The notes: generated by a model from the letters alone, not told the origin. A stretch of DNA of 64,000 bases from Terriglobia bacterium (GCA_020073445.1 JAIQFE010000008.1:109200-173199), one strand, 5' to 3'. Positions 8,553-17,625 are shown, numbered from the stretch's first letter. Made by a program: numbers and translations.

Positions 8553-9146
8553 ATGGACAGCGTCTTCACCTGGGTTACCGCGCACGGCTATTGGGCGTTG
8601 TACCTGCTTCTGGCGCTGGGCGTTGTCGGGCTCCCCATTCCCGATGAAACGTTGCTGGTCTTCACCGGCTATCTGATCGGCCGGGGCACTCTGCATCCCT
8701 TGGGCGCGTTCCTTGCCGCTATGGCCGGGGCCTGGACCGGGATCAGTGGAAGTTACATGTTGGGACGGACTCTGGGCGTCGGGGCAGTTCATCGCTACGG
8801 CAAGTACGTGCACCTTACCGAAACGCGGCTGGCAAAAGTCCACGTGTGGTTCGATCGGATCGGCCACTGGATGCTGTTCGTCGGCTATTACATCGCCGGC
8901 GTGCGGCACTTCACCGCCGTGGTCGCGGGCATGTCGAGAGTCGCCTACCCGACTTTCATCGCGTATGCATGGTCCGGCGGCGCGATCTGGGTCGGCACAT
9001 TCCTGACGCTCGGCTACTTTCTTGGAGAGAACTGGCGGCAGGTCGCCGAGCTGGTTCACCACTATATCCTGTACGCATCCGTGGCGATTCTCGTCGCGGG
9101 TGCGGTGTGGTACGTGCTGTGGAAGAGGGCTAAAACCAAGCCGTGA
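8553..9146 (+). CDS. DedA-family (SNARE-associated/VTT) membrane protein
   Basis: 197 residues from the ATG at 8553. Four or more hydrophobic segments carry DedA hallmarks: GVVGLPIPDETLLVFTGYLIGRG near the N-terminus, the GSYMLGRTLG segment, and RHFTAVVAGMSRVAYPTF with the Arg and Gly residues conserved in the family. DedA proteins act in the inner membrane in envelope and lipid-carrier homeostasis; several flip undecaprenyl phosphate or phospholipids. The open frame extends further upstream, but that part is antisense to the DUF1592 gene and not DedA-like. Its last 17 bases overlap the convergent feoB 3' end. Confidence 0.86.
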   Translation: MDSVFTWVTAHGYWALYLLLALGVVGLPIPDETLLVFTGYLIGRGTLHPLGAFLAAMAGAWTGISGSYMLGRTLGVGAVHRYGKYVHLTETRLAKVHVWFDRIGHWMLFVGYYIAGVRHFTAVVAGMSRVAYPTFIAYAWSGGAIWVGTFLTLGYFLGENWRQVAELVHHYILYASVAILVAGAVWYVLWKRAKTKP

Positions 9147-11031
9147 TGGCCTGGTTCACCAGGAACGCACACGCGTACGCCATGCCCGTCATGTAGGCGA
9201 ACTGGATGATCGGCCAGCGCCAGCCTCCCGTTTCCCGGCGGACCACGGCGATGGTCGACATGCATTGCATCGCGAACGCGAAGAACACCAGTAGAGCGAC
9301 GGCGCCGCCCAGAGTCAGGTCTTGCTGCAGAGCGTGCTGCAAGCCTTCGGACTTGGCCGACGGGTCTTCGATCCCGTAGATCGTTCCCAATGTCCCGACG
9401 ATCACTTCCCGCGCCGCCAGCGACGTAATCAGGCCGATACCGATCTTCCAGTTGAAGCCCAGGGGCTTGATGGCCGGCTCCACAGCATGCCCGATCGTGC
9501 CCACGATGCTTTGCCCGATTTCCGGAGGTTGGCCGTTGTGCACCGGAAGATGCGCCAGTACCCAGATGACGATCGCCACCGCCAGGATCACGGTGCCCGC
9601 GCGCCGCAAGAAAACCTTCGAGCGGTCCACCAGGCGCAATCCGAGGGAGCGGAAAGTGGGCCAGCGGTACGGAGGCATCTCCAGCATGAAAGAGGATCGG
9701 TTGCTCTTGAGGACAGTCGACTTGAGCAGCCTCGCCGTGAAAATCGCCGCCAGGAAACCGAGAACGTACAAGCCCAGCAGCACGCCGGCTCGCATGCTCA
9801 GGAAGATGCCGAGCAATCGCCGATCCGGAATAAACGCCGCGATCATGAGCGTGTATACGGGCAGCCGGGCCGAACAAGTCATGAAGGGCGCGATCAGAAT
9901 GGTGGCAATGCGATCGCGCTTGTTCTCAATGGTGCGCGTCGCCATGATGGCCGGCACGGCGCAGGCGTACGCCGAGAGCAGGGGAATGAAGCTCTTCCCT
10001 TGGAGACCGAAGCGAGCCATGGTGCGGTCGGCAATCAGCGCGGCGCGAGCGAGATAACCCGAATCCTCCAGGATTCCGATAAACAAGAACAGCAGCAGGA
10101 TCTGGGGCAGGAATACCACGACGCTTCCAACGCCGTTAAACACTCCGTCGACCACCAGCGAGTGCAGCGTCGGGTTGGGAATCAACGAACCGATCCAGGA
10201 TCCCAGAGACGTGATGGCGGCTTGCACCAGGTCCATCACCGGCTTGGCCCAGAAGAAGATCGACTGGAACAGTGCGATGACCACCACCAGGAAGATCAGC
10301 GGTCCTGCCACCGGATGCAGGAAAACCGCGTCCAGACGACGCGTCCAGTGCGGCGGAGCGGGCGCCTGATACTTGCCCTTGGTGCCGACGTTCGCGGCCC
10401 AGGCCCGGCATTTGGGGATGTCCTGGATCACCGGCAGCTGCATCAGCGGCGCCGTGCGCGGCGCGGCCTGGGTAGTGCCCGCCAGAAACTGGAAAACCTT
10501 GTCGAATCCCTCGCCGCGCGAGGCGCTGACCAATGCCACCGGCGACCCGAGCTGCATGCTCAGTTCGGCCACGTCCACGCCACCGCCTCGGCGCGACAGA
10601 TCGTCGGCCATGTTCAGGATCACCAGCGTCGGCAGGCCCAGGCTGAGCACGGGCGCCGCCAGCACCAGATGCCTGGCCAGGTTGGTCGAATCCATGATCA
10701 GCAGGACGGCGTCCGGCTTGGGCAAATCTTTCATCTGGCCGAGCAGAACGTCATGGGTGACGCGCTCGTCTTCGGTGCGGGGTTCCAGGCTATAGACGCC
10801 GGGCAGATCGATGGCGAACACTTCGCGGCCGCCTTCGACCTTCACTTTGCCCATGCGATGTTCCACCGTAACGCCGGGGAAATTCGCCACTTTCTGGCGC
10901 AGGCCGGTGAGCCGGTTGAACAGCGTCGACTTGCCTGAATTAGGAGGACCCACGATCGCCACGATGTGCCGGCGAGTTGGTATCGGCGGCGGTGGAAGGG
11001 TTGCGACGGAGCAACCGTGGCAATCGCTCAT
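9130..11031 (-). CDS. feoB: Ferrous iron transporter FeoB
   Basis: 633 residues. The N-terminal G domain has G1 GPPNSGKST (about 28-36), G3 DLPGVYSLEP, and G4 NMAD in place of the usual NKxD/NxxD. A GDI helical region follows, then the Gate-type membrane core with about eight transmembrane segments (GPLIFLVVVIALFQSIFFW, FLPQILLLFLFIGILEDSGYLAR, LLSAYACAVPAIMATRTI, LAAREVIVGTLGTIYG). It imports Fe2+ across the inner membrane. At 633 residues it is short compared with E. coli FeoB (773), mainly in the linker and C-terminus, as in many non-enterics. feoA lies nine bases upstream on the same strand, forming a feoAB operon without feoC. Confidence 0.95.
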   Translation of the reverse strand: MSDCHGCSVATLPPPPIPTRRHIVAIVGPPNSGKSTLFNRLTGLRQKVANFPGVTVEHRMGKVKVEGGREVFAIDLPGVYSLEPRTEDERVTHDVLLGQMKDLPKPDAVLLIMDSTNLARHLVLAAPVLSLGLPTLVILNMADDLSRRGGGVDVAELSMQLGSPVALVSASRGEGFDKVFQFLAGTTQAAPRTAPLMQLPVIQDIPKCRAWAANVGTKGKYQAPAPPHWTRRLDAVFLHPVAGPLIFLVVVIALFQSIFFWAKPVMDLVQAAITSLGSWIGSLIPNPTLHSLVVDGVFNGVGSVVVFLPQILLLFLFIGILEDSGYLARAALIADRTMARFGLQGKSFIPLLSAYACAVPAIMATRTIENKRDRIATILIAPFMTCSARLPVYTLMIAAFIPDRRLLGIFLSMRAGVLLGLYVLGFLAAIFTARLLKSTVLKSNRSSFMLEMPPYRWPTFRSLGLRLVDRSKVFLRRAGTVILAVAIVIWVLAHLPVHNGQPPEIGQSIVGTIGHAVEPAIKPLGFNWKIGIGLITSLAAREVIVGTLGTIYGIEDPSAKSEGLQHALQQDLTLGGAVALLVFFAFAMQCMSTIAVVRRETGGWRWPIIQFAYMTGMAYACAFLVNQAITAWF

Positions 11032-11040
11032 AATCCTATA

Positions 11041-11361
11041 TCACGACACCTTTGCGGCCGCCCGAGGAGCGGGCTCAGTGGATGTCTGCCGCAGAATCAG
11101 CTTCTTCGCGGTCTCGCGACGCAATGCCACCTCGGACCCATCTACGCGGAACACACGCGGATCGCCGCCCGGCGCGGAATGGCCCGGCGTGATCGCATGC
11201 CCGGGCAGAAACCCTAGTTCCATCAGCCGCCGTGCGTCGTCGTCCGGCAAGTCCAAGCGATCCAAAATCCCCGATTCCCCATGTCTCAATTCCATGAGGT
11301 TGGCGGCCCCTGGATTAGGGAGCGGGTTGTGTTTCGCTTGCCGAGCCTTCTTGACAGCCAT
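11041..11361 (-). CDS. feoA: FeoA, small SH3-like partner of FeoB
   Basis: The FeoA domain (MELRHGESGILDRLDLPDDDARRLMELGFLPGHAITP) ends with a typical strand-rich tail (VFRVDGSEVALRRETAKKLIL). FeoA is a cytosolic SH3-like protein needed for FeoB function. The start is uncertain. I chose the ATG at 11361 with a weak GAG upstream (106 residues). An ATG at 11295 would begin right at the domain, and the frame is open up to 11442, but that extension runs through a perfect palindrome and is probably leader. Separated from feoB by nine bases. Confidence 0.82.
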   Translation of the reverse strand: MAVKKARQAKHNPLPNPGAANLMELRHGESGILDRLDLPDDDARRLMELGFLPGHAITPGHSAPGGDPRVFRVDGSEVALRRETAKKLILRQTSTEPAPRAAAKVS

Positions 11362-11432
11362 TTGCATCTCGAACCAAGTATCTATCTGGAATAACTGCAA
11401 AGTCAAACTCTTGGAGTACCAGGATTTGATAG

Positions 11433-11446
11433 CTAGTTGCAACTAG
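11433..11446 (-). promoter_or_regulatory. Palindrome upstream of feoAB, candidate operator
   Basis: CTAGTTGCAACTAG is a perfect 14-base palindrome 72 bases upstream of the chosen feoA start. A TATAGT (11469-11464 on the minus strand) could be a -10 box just before it, but no good -35 is present. It does not resemble the Fur box or the DtxR/MntR consensus. A second inverted repeat, GGACTG-AAG-CAGTCC (11479-11493), lies between it and the divergent tRNA nucleotidyltransferase gene. Assignment as an operator is inference from position and symmetry. Confidence 0.4.
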
Positions 11447-11529
11447 TCCCAAACCACACTCTCACTATACACCATATAGGACTGAAGCAGTCCGGTATCC
11501 ATCGAATGGAGAAAATCTGTAGTTGAGTG

Positions 11530-12954
11530 ATGATGGTAACGATGCGGCTCGATCTTCCCCCACAGCTGGACCAGATCGTGCGCGAGCTGCACTCGGCGGG
11601 CTATCGGGCCGTAGTGGTGGGCGGCGCGGTGCGCGACGCTCTACTGGGCGGCGAACCCAAGGATTTCGATATCGAGGTCTACGGGGTGGCCTACGATCAG
11701 CTGGCCGGAATCCTCGCCCGGCACGGCCGGGTCGACCTGGTGGGCAAGAGCTTCGGCGTCGTCAAACTGGTCACTCGGGACAAGCAGGGCGGCCACGAAT
11801 ACGATTTCAGTGTCCCTCGCCGCGACAGCAAGTCGGGGCTCGGACACCGCGACTTTCGGGCAACCTTTGATCCCGGCATTTCACCGCGCGAAGCCGCCAG
11901 CCGCCGCGACTTCACCATAAACGCGATGGCCTACGATCCGGTGGCGGACGAACTCCTCGATTTCTTCGGCGGCGCTAAGGATTTGAAGAATCGCGTGCTG
12001 CGCGCGACGAGTGAGGCCTTCGCCGAGGATCCCTTGCGTGTCCTGCGGGGGATGCAGTTTGCGTGCCGCTTCGATCTCACACTCGATCCCGGGACTGCGG
12101 CCATGTGCCAGTCGATCGTGGATCACTATGGCACGATCGCCAGAGAACGCGTCGCGGACGAATTTATGAAGTGGGCCGTGAAGAGCTCGCGTCCGGGCCG
12201 GATCGCGGAGTATCTGAAGGCTTCCGGCTGGGACGTTCACTTCCCGGAGATCGCTCGGCTTGCCGGTGTTCCGCAGGATCCCGGCTGGCACCCGGAAGGC
12301 GATGTCGGCACGCACATGATGTTTGTGGTCGATGCGGCCGCGCGAATCGCGGAGCGTGAGAAGCTCGAAGGCGACGATCGGGCCGTTCTGGTCTTCGCGG
12401 CGCTCTCGCATGATTTCGCCAAGGCAACCACGACGATGCTCCGGGAGCGCGAAGGCCAGATGCGCTGGACCTCGTGGGGTCACGAAGCCGATGGCGGGCC
12501 GATGGCGCGAGCCTTCCTCGAGCGCGTCGGCATCAAGAGCGCGATCGTCGATCGCGTGGTGCCCATGGTCGAGAATCACCTGGCGAGTTCGAGCATCGGC
12601 CGCGAGGCAACGCCGCGTGCGGTGCGGCGTCTTGCCATGCGTCTCGCGCCTGCGACCATCACCGATCTGTTGCGCTTGGTCGAAGCGGACTATTCCGGCC
12701 GGCCGCCGCTCCCAACCGGGCTTCCGGAAGGCGCGATGCGGATTCGGGACATGGCGCAATCGCAAGCCGTCGATCGCGGCCCGCAGGCTCCGCTGATTCT
12801 GGGCCGCCATGTGATGCCGTATTTCGGCGACCAGCCCGGGAAGCATATCGGCGAGGTAACCGCGGCTGCGTATGAGGCGCAGGCGGATGGTGTGTTTTCG
12901 AATCTGGAGGAAGCGCTCCAGTGGCTGGAGCGGTACATGGCCGAGCGCGCGTAG
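11530..12954 (+). CDS. cca: CCA-adding enzyme / poly(A) polymerase family nucleotidyltransferase with HD domain
   Basis: 474 residues. The class II nucleotidyltransferase head is clear (VVVGGAVRDALLGGEPKDFDIEVYG, with the DxE metal-binding pair as D-I-E). It is followed by RRDFTINAMAYDP and the RNA-binding motif EDPLRVLRGMQFACRFD. A C-terminal HD-type domain contains LSHDFAKA and a His-rich region. It adds or repairs the 3' CCA of tRNAs; a poly(A) polymerase role cannot be excluded from sequence. The start is ambiguous: GTG 11527, ATG 11530, 11533 and 11542 are all in frame, and no strong ribosome-binding site separates them. Divergent from feoAB. Confidence 0.88.
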   Translation: MMVTMRLDLPPQLDQIVRELHSAGYRAVVVGGAVRDALLGGEPKDFDIEVYGVAYDQLAGILARHGRVDLVGKSFGVVKLVTRDKQGGHEYDFSVPRRDSKSGLGHRDFRATFDPGISPREAASRRDFTINAMAYDPVADELLDFFGGAKDLKNRVLRATSEAFAEDPLRVLRGMQFACRFDLTLDPGTAAMCQSIVDHYGTIARERVADEFMKWAVKSSRPGRIAEYLKASGWDVHFPEIARLAGVPQDPGWHPEGDVGTHMMFVVDAAARIAEREKLEGDDRAVLVFAALSHDFAKATTTMLREREGQMRWTSWGHEADGGPMARAFLERVGIKSAIVDRVVPMVENHLASSSIGREATPRAVRRLAMRLAPATITDLLRLVEADYSGRPPLPTGLPEGAMRIRDMAQSQAVDRGPQAPLILGRHVMPYFGDQPGKHIGEVTAAAYEAQADGVFSNLEEALQWLERYMAERA

Positions 12955-12977
12955 AGGCGAGGCACGCCTCACCCGAC

Positions 12978-13232
12978 TCATTTCTTCTTATTCAACAAAC
13001 CGTCGATCTCCCGATTCCGCTCTTTCATGCGGGAATTCCGGCGATCAAAACGGTCGTCACGCTCATCGGAAGAGGGCGCTTCCTTCTTTGCAGGCTCGGC
13101 CTTCTTCTTGTCCTCGTCCTTCGTCTGTTGCTTGTTCTGATCCTGCTTATGGGGTGGATCCAGCGCGAACACCGCAGGAGTCGCGGCGCTCAGTCCCACT
13201 ACTAAAAGAGCGAACCCGGCAAGACGTAGCAT
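12978..13232 (-). CDS. Small secreted charged protein of unknown function
   Basis: 84 residues from the ATG at 13232, preceded by AGAGGTG at good spacing; an in-frame GTG three codons upstream is less likely. A clear signal peptide (LRLAGFALLVVGLSAATPAVFALD) is followed by a low-complexity mature part rich in Lys, Gln, Asp, Glu and Arg (DDRFDRRNSRMKERNREID) with no Cys. It was not recognised as a family. It is convergent with the CCA-enzyme gene. Confidence 0.62.
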   Translation of the reverse strand: MLRLAGFALLVVGLSAATPAVFALDPPHKQDQNKQQTKDEDKKKAEPAKKEAPSSDERDDRFDRRNSRMKERNREIDGLLNKKK

Positions 13233-13311
13233 GTGGTTCACCTCTGTCTATCGGATGATTGCACCCGAAGCTTTGTTTCAACAGAGTGCTAAGGCCCGTT
13301 AAACTAGTACT

Positions 13312-15348
13312 ATGCGGAGCATCTCCCTAGTCTTGCTGTGTGCGGCAGCCGTCGGCGTTCCTGCATTGATGGGGCAAAAACAGCCGTTCACTGTAGATAC
13401 GATGATGAAGCTCGCGCGGATGAGCGAGCCCGTTCTTTCTCCCGACGGTACCCAAGTCGCGTTCACGGTCCAGAAGATCGATCTTGATAAGAACACGAAG
13501 CCATCGCAGGTTTACGTCGTGCCGGTGCTGGGGGGCGCGCCGCGGCAGCTCACCACTGCGGGCGACACGAATGAGCGGCCGCGCTGGTCTCCCGATTCCA
13601 AACAGATCTTCTTTGTTTCGAACCGAAGTGGTTCTTCTCAAATATGGGCAATGAATGTCGACGGGTCGAACGCGCACCAGATCACCAAGTTCGCCGCGGA
13701 AGCGGACGGCATCCTGGTTTCGCCCGACGACAAGAAGATCGTTTTCCTTTCGAGTGTCTACCCCGACTGCGGCGCTGACGACGCCTGCAACCAGCGCAAG
13801 ATCGACGAAGAATCGAAGAATAGAGTCAAAGCTCGCATTTACACGACGCTGCTCTATCGGCACTGGACCCAATGGCAGGGAGCGCGCCGCCGGCACTTGA
13901 TGGTGGTCAATTCGGATGGCTCGGACCTCAAAGAGCTGACGCCCGGCCCCAATGATGTTCCGCCATTTTCGCTCGGCGGCCAGGACGACTACGCGATCTC
14001 GCCCGATTCGAACGAAGTTGCGTTCGCCATGAACGTCGACCCGGATCCGGCCACCAGCACGAACTCGGACATATACGTAGTTCCGATCGGCGGAGGCGAC
14101 GTCAAGAAAATCACTACCGGCCCTGGCGCGGACAACACTCCGCTGTATTCGCCCGATGGGAAATTCCTCGCGTTCCGGTCGCAGGCGCGCGCAGGCTACG
14201 AAAGCGACCGCTGGAGGCTTATGGAGCTCGATCGCGCCACGGGTCGCGCCACAAGCCTGACGGAAAATCTGGACCGCTGGGTGGGAAGCGTCACCTGGTC
14301 GCCCGATTCCACCCGTTTATTTTTCACCGTGGAGGATCGGGGCCGCACCGGCCTGCAGATGATTCAGGCGACCGGCGGCGGGTCGCGCAACATCATCGCC
14401 GGCGCGTCGACACTCGACGACGTGCAGTTCACCTCCGACGGGCGGACGATGATTTACACCGAGGTCAGCGGCTCGCATCCCGCCGAGATTTATCGCGCGA
14501 CATCAAGCGGCGGCGCTGGAGTGCCGCTGACACACTTGAACGATGCAGTGTTGTCGAACGCCGTCGTTACGCCGCTGGAGGAGATGTATGCCGATAGCTC
14601 GGATAAAACCCGCGTGCATGCCTTCGTGGTGAAGCCGCCCGATTTCTCGCCGACCAAGAAGTATCCTGTATTGTTCCTGATCCACGGCGGACCGCAGGGA
14701 TCGTGGGGAGAAGAGTGGACCTACCGCTGGAACGCGCAGGTGTTTGCGGGCGCGGGGTATCTGGTGGTGATGCCGAATCCTCGCGGATCCACCGGCTATG
14801 GCCAGAAATACACGGAGGAGATCAGCGGCGACTGGGGCGGCAAAGCCTACGACGACGTCATGGCCGTGGTCGATAGTGTGGCGGCGCTGCCTTATGCCGA
14901 TCCTGCGCGCATGGCTGCGGCCGGCGGCTCGTATGGCGGCTACATGATCGACTGGATGCTCGGCCATACCGATCGCTTCAAGGCGTTCGTGACGCATGCC
15001 GGCGTTTTCGATCTGCGCAGCATGGCGGCCGAGACCGAGGAGCTGTGGTTCGTCCAGTGGGAGTTCAAGGGCATGCCGTGGGACAACCCGGAGCTGTACT
15101 CCAAATGGTCTCCGAGCTATTTCGTCAAGGATTTCAAGACACCCACGCTGGTGATCCACGGGGAACAGGATTTCCGCGTTCCGGTGAGCCAGGGGATGCA
15201 ATTATTCACCGCGCTGAAGTCGCAGAAAGTGCCGGCGAAGCTGCTGCTGTTTCCCGACGAAGGCCACTGGGTCCTGAAGCCGCAGAACACGGTGCTGTGG
15301 TACTCGCAGTTTCTGGATTGGATCGGCCAGTGGACCAAGGCACAGTAG
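13312..15348 (+). CDS. S9-family (prolyl oligopeptidase/acylaminoacyl) secreted peptidase
   Basis: 678 residues. A signal peptide (MRSISLVLLCAAAVGVPALMG) is followed by a TolB/PD40-type beta-propeller (repeats like SPDGTQVAF, SPDSKQIFFVSNRSG, SPDGKFLAFRSQ) over about 45-420. The C-terminal alpha/beta-hydrolase domain has the nucleophile elbow GGSYGGYM, the acid in HGEQDFRVP and the His in DEGHWV. It would cleave short peptides in the periplasm. Its stop overlaps the start of the next lipoprotein gene by about 19 bases, suggesting coupling. Confidence 0.92.
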   Translation: MRSISLVLLCAAAVGVPALMGQKQPFTVDTMMKLARMSEPVLSPDGTQVAFTVQKIDLDKNTKPSQVYVVPVLGGAPRQLTTAGDTNERPRWSPDSKQIFFVSNRSGSSQIWAMNVDGSNAHQITKFAAEADGILVSPDDKKIVFLSSVYPDCGADDACNQRKIDEESKNRVKARIYTTLLYRHWTQWQGARRRHLMVVNSDGSDLKELTPGPNDVPPFSLGGQDDYAISPDSNEVAFAMNVDPDPATSTNSDIYVVPIGGGDVKKITTGPGADNTPLYSPDGKFLAFRSQARAGYESDRWRLMELDRATGRATSLTENLDRWVGSVTWSPDSTRLFFTVEDRGRTGLQMIQATGGGSRNIIAGASTLDDVQFTSDGRTMIYTEVSGSHPAEIYRATSSGGAGVPLTHLNDAVLSNAVVTPLEEMYADSSDKTRVHAFVVKPPDFSPTKKYPVLFLIHGGPQGSWGEEWTYRWNAQVFAGAGYLVVMPNPRGSTGYGQKYTEEISGDWGGKAYDDVMAVVDSVAALPYADPARMAAAGGSYGGYMIDWMLGHTDRFKAFVTHAGVFDLRSMAAETEELWFVQWEFKGMPWDNPELYSKWSPSYFVKDFKTPTLVIHGEQDFRVPVSQGMQLFTALKSQKVPAKLLLFPDEGHWVLKPQNTVLWYSQFLDWIGQWTKAQ

Positions 15349-16664
15349 CCTGTGCTCTGCTGACCGCCTTGCTGTTGGCCGGCTGCGGGACTTCTCCCGA
15401 AGCGCAACTGCGCAAGACGCTCGCCTCACAAACAACCGGCGTGATTCATCTGCCGCCGGGCGAGATCGAAATCTCCTCCGAACTGACGCTGGCTCCCGGC
15501 GCGCACGGTCTCGAAATCGCCGGCTCAGGCACCCGCCTGAAGGCCGCGGATAATTTCAAAGGCCGGGCGATCCTGGTGCTCGAAAATGCCGAGCGAGTTC
15601 ATCTCCACGATTTCATGCTCGACGGCAATCGGGGCAAACTCGCCAAGCCGCTCGAAATGGCTCCGCCGGAGAACGCTTTTCGCGTCTGGTATCCGAATAA
15701 CGGAATCCTTGCGAACAAGGTCGCAGGCCTCGAAATCGAGCGCCTGGAATTGAGCGGCGTCGTCAACTTCCCGATCCTGGTCAGCCAGTCGAGCAAGGTT
15801 CGCATCAGCAGCGTGGCAGTCCTCGACTCCGGCTCGAAGAATGCGCGCGGTCGCAACAACCTGAGCGGAGGCATCCTGCTGGAGGAAGGCACAACCGATT
15901 TCGAAGTTCGCGACTCGACCTTTCAAAGCATTTTGGGTAATGCGCTGTGGACACACTCCAACTTCCGTGCGCCCCGGCAGGAGGCCGGCATCTTCGCGCT
16001 CAACAAGTTCGACACCATCGGCCGCGACGCGATCCAGGTCGGCCACGCCACACGCGTCCGCGTGGACGGAAACACCGGGGTCAACATCGGTTACCCCATC
16101 GATATCGTCGATGTCGAGAATCAAGGAACGCCCGTGGCCATCGATACGGCGGGGAACGTCGACAATTCGTCATATGCGCGGAACCAGTTCAAGGAGATCA
16201 ACGGCCAGTGCATCGACCTGGATGGCTTCCACGACGGCATCGTCGAGAAGAACATTTGCACCAACGAAAAGGGCGTCGAGGCTTACCCATTCGGTGGCTC
16301 GGCAATAGTGATGAACAACACGCATCCGGACACGCATTCCTCGAATATCGAGATCAGAGGAAACGTCATCGAGGGATCCAAATTCGGTGGGCTCTTCTTG
16401 ATGGGCAGCCGCAATCGGGTCATCGAAAACGTGTTTCTCGGCCTGAACCTCGCGCACGGCGACGAACCGGAAATCCTCACCAGCGGCATTTACCTGGGAC
16501 CCGGCGTGGCTCGTTTGGAGGAGACCACCGGGAATGAAATCCGCGGAAATCGGATACTCGGTTACAAGATGAAAACGCGGTGCATCGTCTTTGGTCCCGC
16601 AGTGTCCCGAACCGCGAATACCGTCGCAGGCAACACCTGCGCCGACCAGGCGCCTGCCCGGTGA
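15330..16664 (+). CDS. Right-handed parallel beta-helix lipoprotein
   Basis: Starting at GTG 15330 (in frame, overlapping the peptidase stop by 19 bases) gives 444 residues with a short hydrophobic segment and the lipobox LLLAGC, so probably an anchored lipoprotein. The open frame extends further upstream, but only as a shadow of the peptidase gene. The body is a beta-helix with recurrent turns: GTRLKAADNF, HDFMLDGNRGKL, SQSSKVRISSVAVLDSG, EVRDSTFQSI, and Asn-rich coils such as IEIRGNVIEGSKFGGLFL. Such folds typify polysaccharide lyases and hydrolases or surface-binding proteins. No catalytic site can be assigned. Confidence 0.75.
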   Translation: MDQGTVACALLTALLLAGCGTSPEAQLRKTLASQTTGVIHLPPGEIEISSELTLAPGAHGLEIAGSGTRLKAADNFKGRAILVLENAERVHLHDFMLDGNRGKLAKPLEMAPPENAFRVWYPNNGILANKVAGLEIERLELSGVVNFPILVSQSSKVRISSVAVLDSGSKNARGRNNLSGGILLEEGTTDFEVRDSTFQSILGNALWTHSNFRAPRQEAGIFALNKFDTIGRDAIQVGHATRVRVDGNTGVNIGYPIDIVDVENQGTPVAIDTAGNVDNSSYARNQFKEINGQCIDLDGFHDGIVEKNICTNEKGVEAYPFGGSAIVMNNTHPDTHSSNIEIRGNVIEGSKFGGLFLMGSRNRVIENVFLGLNLAHGDEPEILTSGIYLGPGVARLEETTGNEIRGNRILGYKMKTRCIVFGPAVSRTANTVAGNTCADQAPAR

Positions 16665-16680
16665 CGTATCCTGATTCTTA

Positions 16681-17625
16681 ATGTCGCTCGAGTTTCGGAA
16701 TGCGGTCCTGGCGCCGCTGAGTGGGATCTCCGTAGTCGCTCCAGCCGGGGTCATCATCGGAGTGATCGGAGAGAAAGGCTCGGGTGTGACCGAGCTGTTG
16801 AAGCTCGCAGGTGGCGCCGCGCAGCCGGAAAGCGGGGAGGTTCGCGCGGGCCCCGAGCGCCGTTACGTCGCGCTGGGCGATTCGTTAAACCTCGCTCCCG
16901 CTGCGGTGATCGCGCTGGATCAGGCGCTGGCCACGCAGGACGCGGTGGTGCGCGCCCGCACACTCACCGGCCTCGATCGGCTGCGTCGCGGCGGAGCGAT
17001 CGTTCTGCTGGCCTCGCACGAAGGCAGCTTGCTCGAACTGATGTGCGATGAAGTATGGTGGATCGACGGCGGACACATCGCGGCCAAGGGCGATCCCAAA
17101 GAGACGCTGGCCAAGTATCGCAGGCACGTCGCCGAACGCGTCCGCGCCTGGGGGGAAACACTTCCGGCCCGCCTGGCGCCCACCTACCGCCACGGCGACG
17201 GCCGGGCCGAGCTCATGTCCATCGAAACGCTGGGCGCGGAAGGGAAGCCGACCATCGTCTGGAAGAGCGGCGAAATGGCCACCGTTCGCGCCACCGTGCG
17301 CTACAACGCGGCAGTGGAAGATCCGGTGGTTGGCCTGCTGATTCGCACCCAGGTGGGCTTCGAGGTCTTTGGCACGAATACGGAGCTAGAGCGAATCAAG
17401 CTGGGGCCTCGCGCGGTGGGAGACACCATCACGGTGACATTCTCGTTCCTGTGCGACCTGTGCCCCCGCGCCTACACGCTCACGCTAGCCTCGCACGATC
17501 CCGACGGCACGGTGCACGATTGGCTGGATGACGCCATCGCGGTTACGGTGACCGATGAGCGTGCCACTGCGGGTGTTGCGAATCTTCGTGCAAAGGTGAC
17601 GGCAGAAACCGAGCCGCGACAGTGA
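16681..17625 (+). CDS. Wzt-like protein with degenerate ATPase and intact polysaccharide-binding C-domain
   Basis: 314 residues. The N-terminal part is an ABC ATPase remnant: the P-loop reads GEKGSGVT (about 30-37) with Val where the nucleotide-binding Lys should be. Walker B is VIALDQ, with Gln for the catalytic Glu. The LSGGQ-bearing helical subdomain is missing (only about 45 residues between the two motifs), while an H-loop-like LLASHE remains. Residues about 170-300 match the Wzt C-terminal domain that recognises O-antigen or other glycans (GRAELMSIETLG, WKSGEMATVRATVRY, VGFEVFGTNTELE, CPRAYTLTLASHD). It would probably not hydrolyse ATP. A Wzm-like permease lies at 25375-26151, not adjacent. 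Confidence 0.8.
   Translation: MSLEFRNAVLAPLSGISVVAPAGVIIGVIGEKGSGVTELLKLAGGAAQPESGEVRAGPERRYVALGDSLNLAPAAVIALDQALATQDAVVRARTLTGLDRLRRGGAIVLLASHEGSLLELMCDEVWWIDGGHIAAKGDPKETLAKYRRHVAERVRAWGETLPARLAPTYRHGDGRAELMSIETLGAEGKPTIVWKSGEMATVRATVRYNAAVEDPVVGLLIRTQVGFEVFGTNTELERIKLGPRAVGDTITVTFSFLCDLCPRAYTLTLASHDPDGTVHDWLDDAIAVTVTDERATAGVANLRAKVTAETEPRQ

Noticed and set aside
11367..11442. N-terminal extension of FeoA to 11442.
   Set aside because: Runs through the operator-like palindrome and adds residues not found in FeoA; likely untranslated leader.
15045..15329. Upstream extension of the beta-helix lipoprotein frame into the S9 peptidase.
   Set aside because: It would put 95 non-homologous residues before the lipobox; the region is peptidase coding sequence in another frame.
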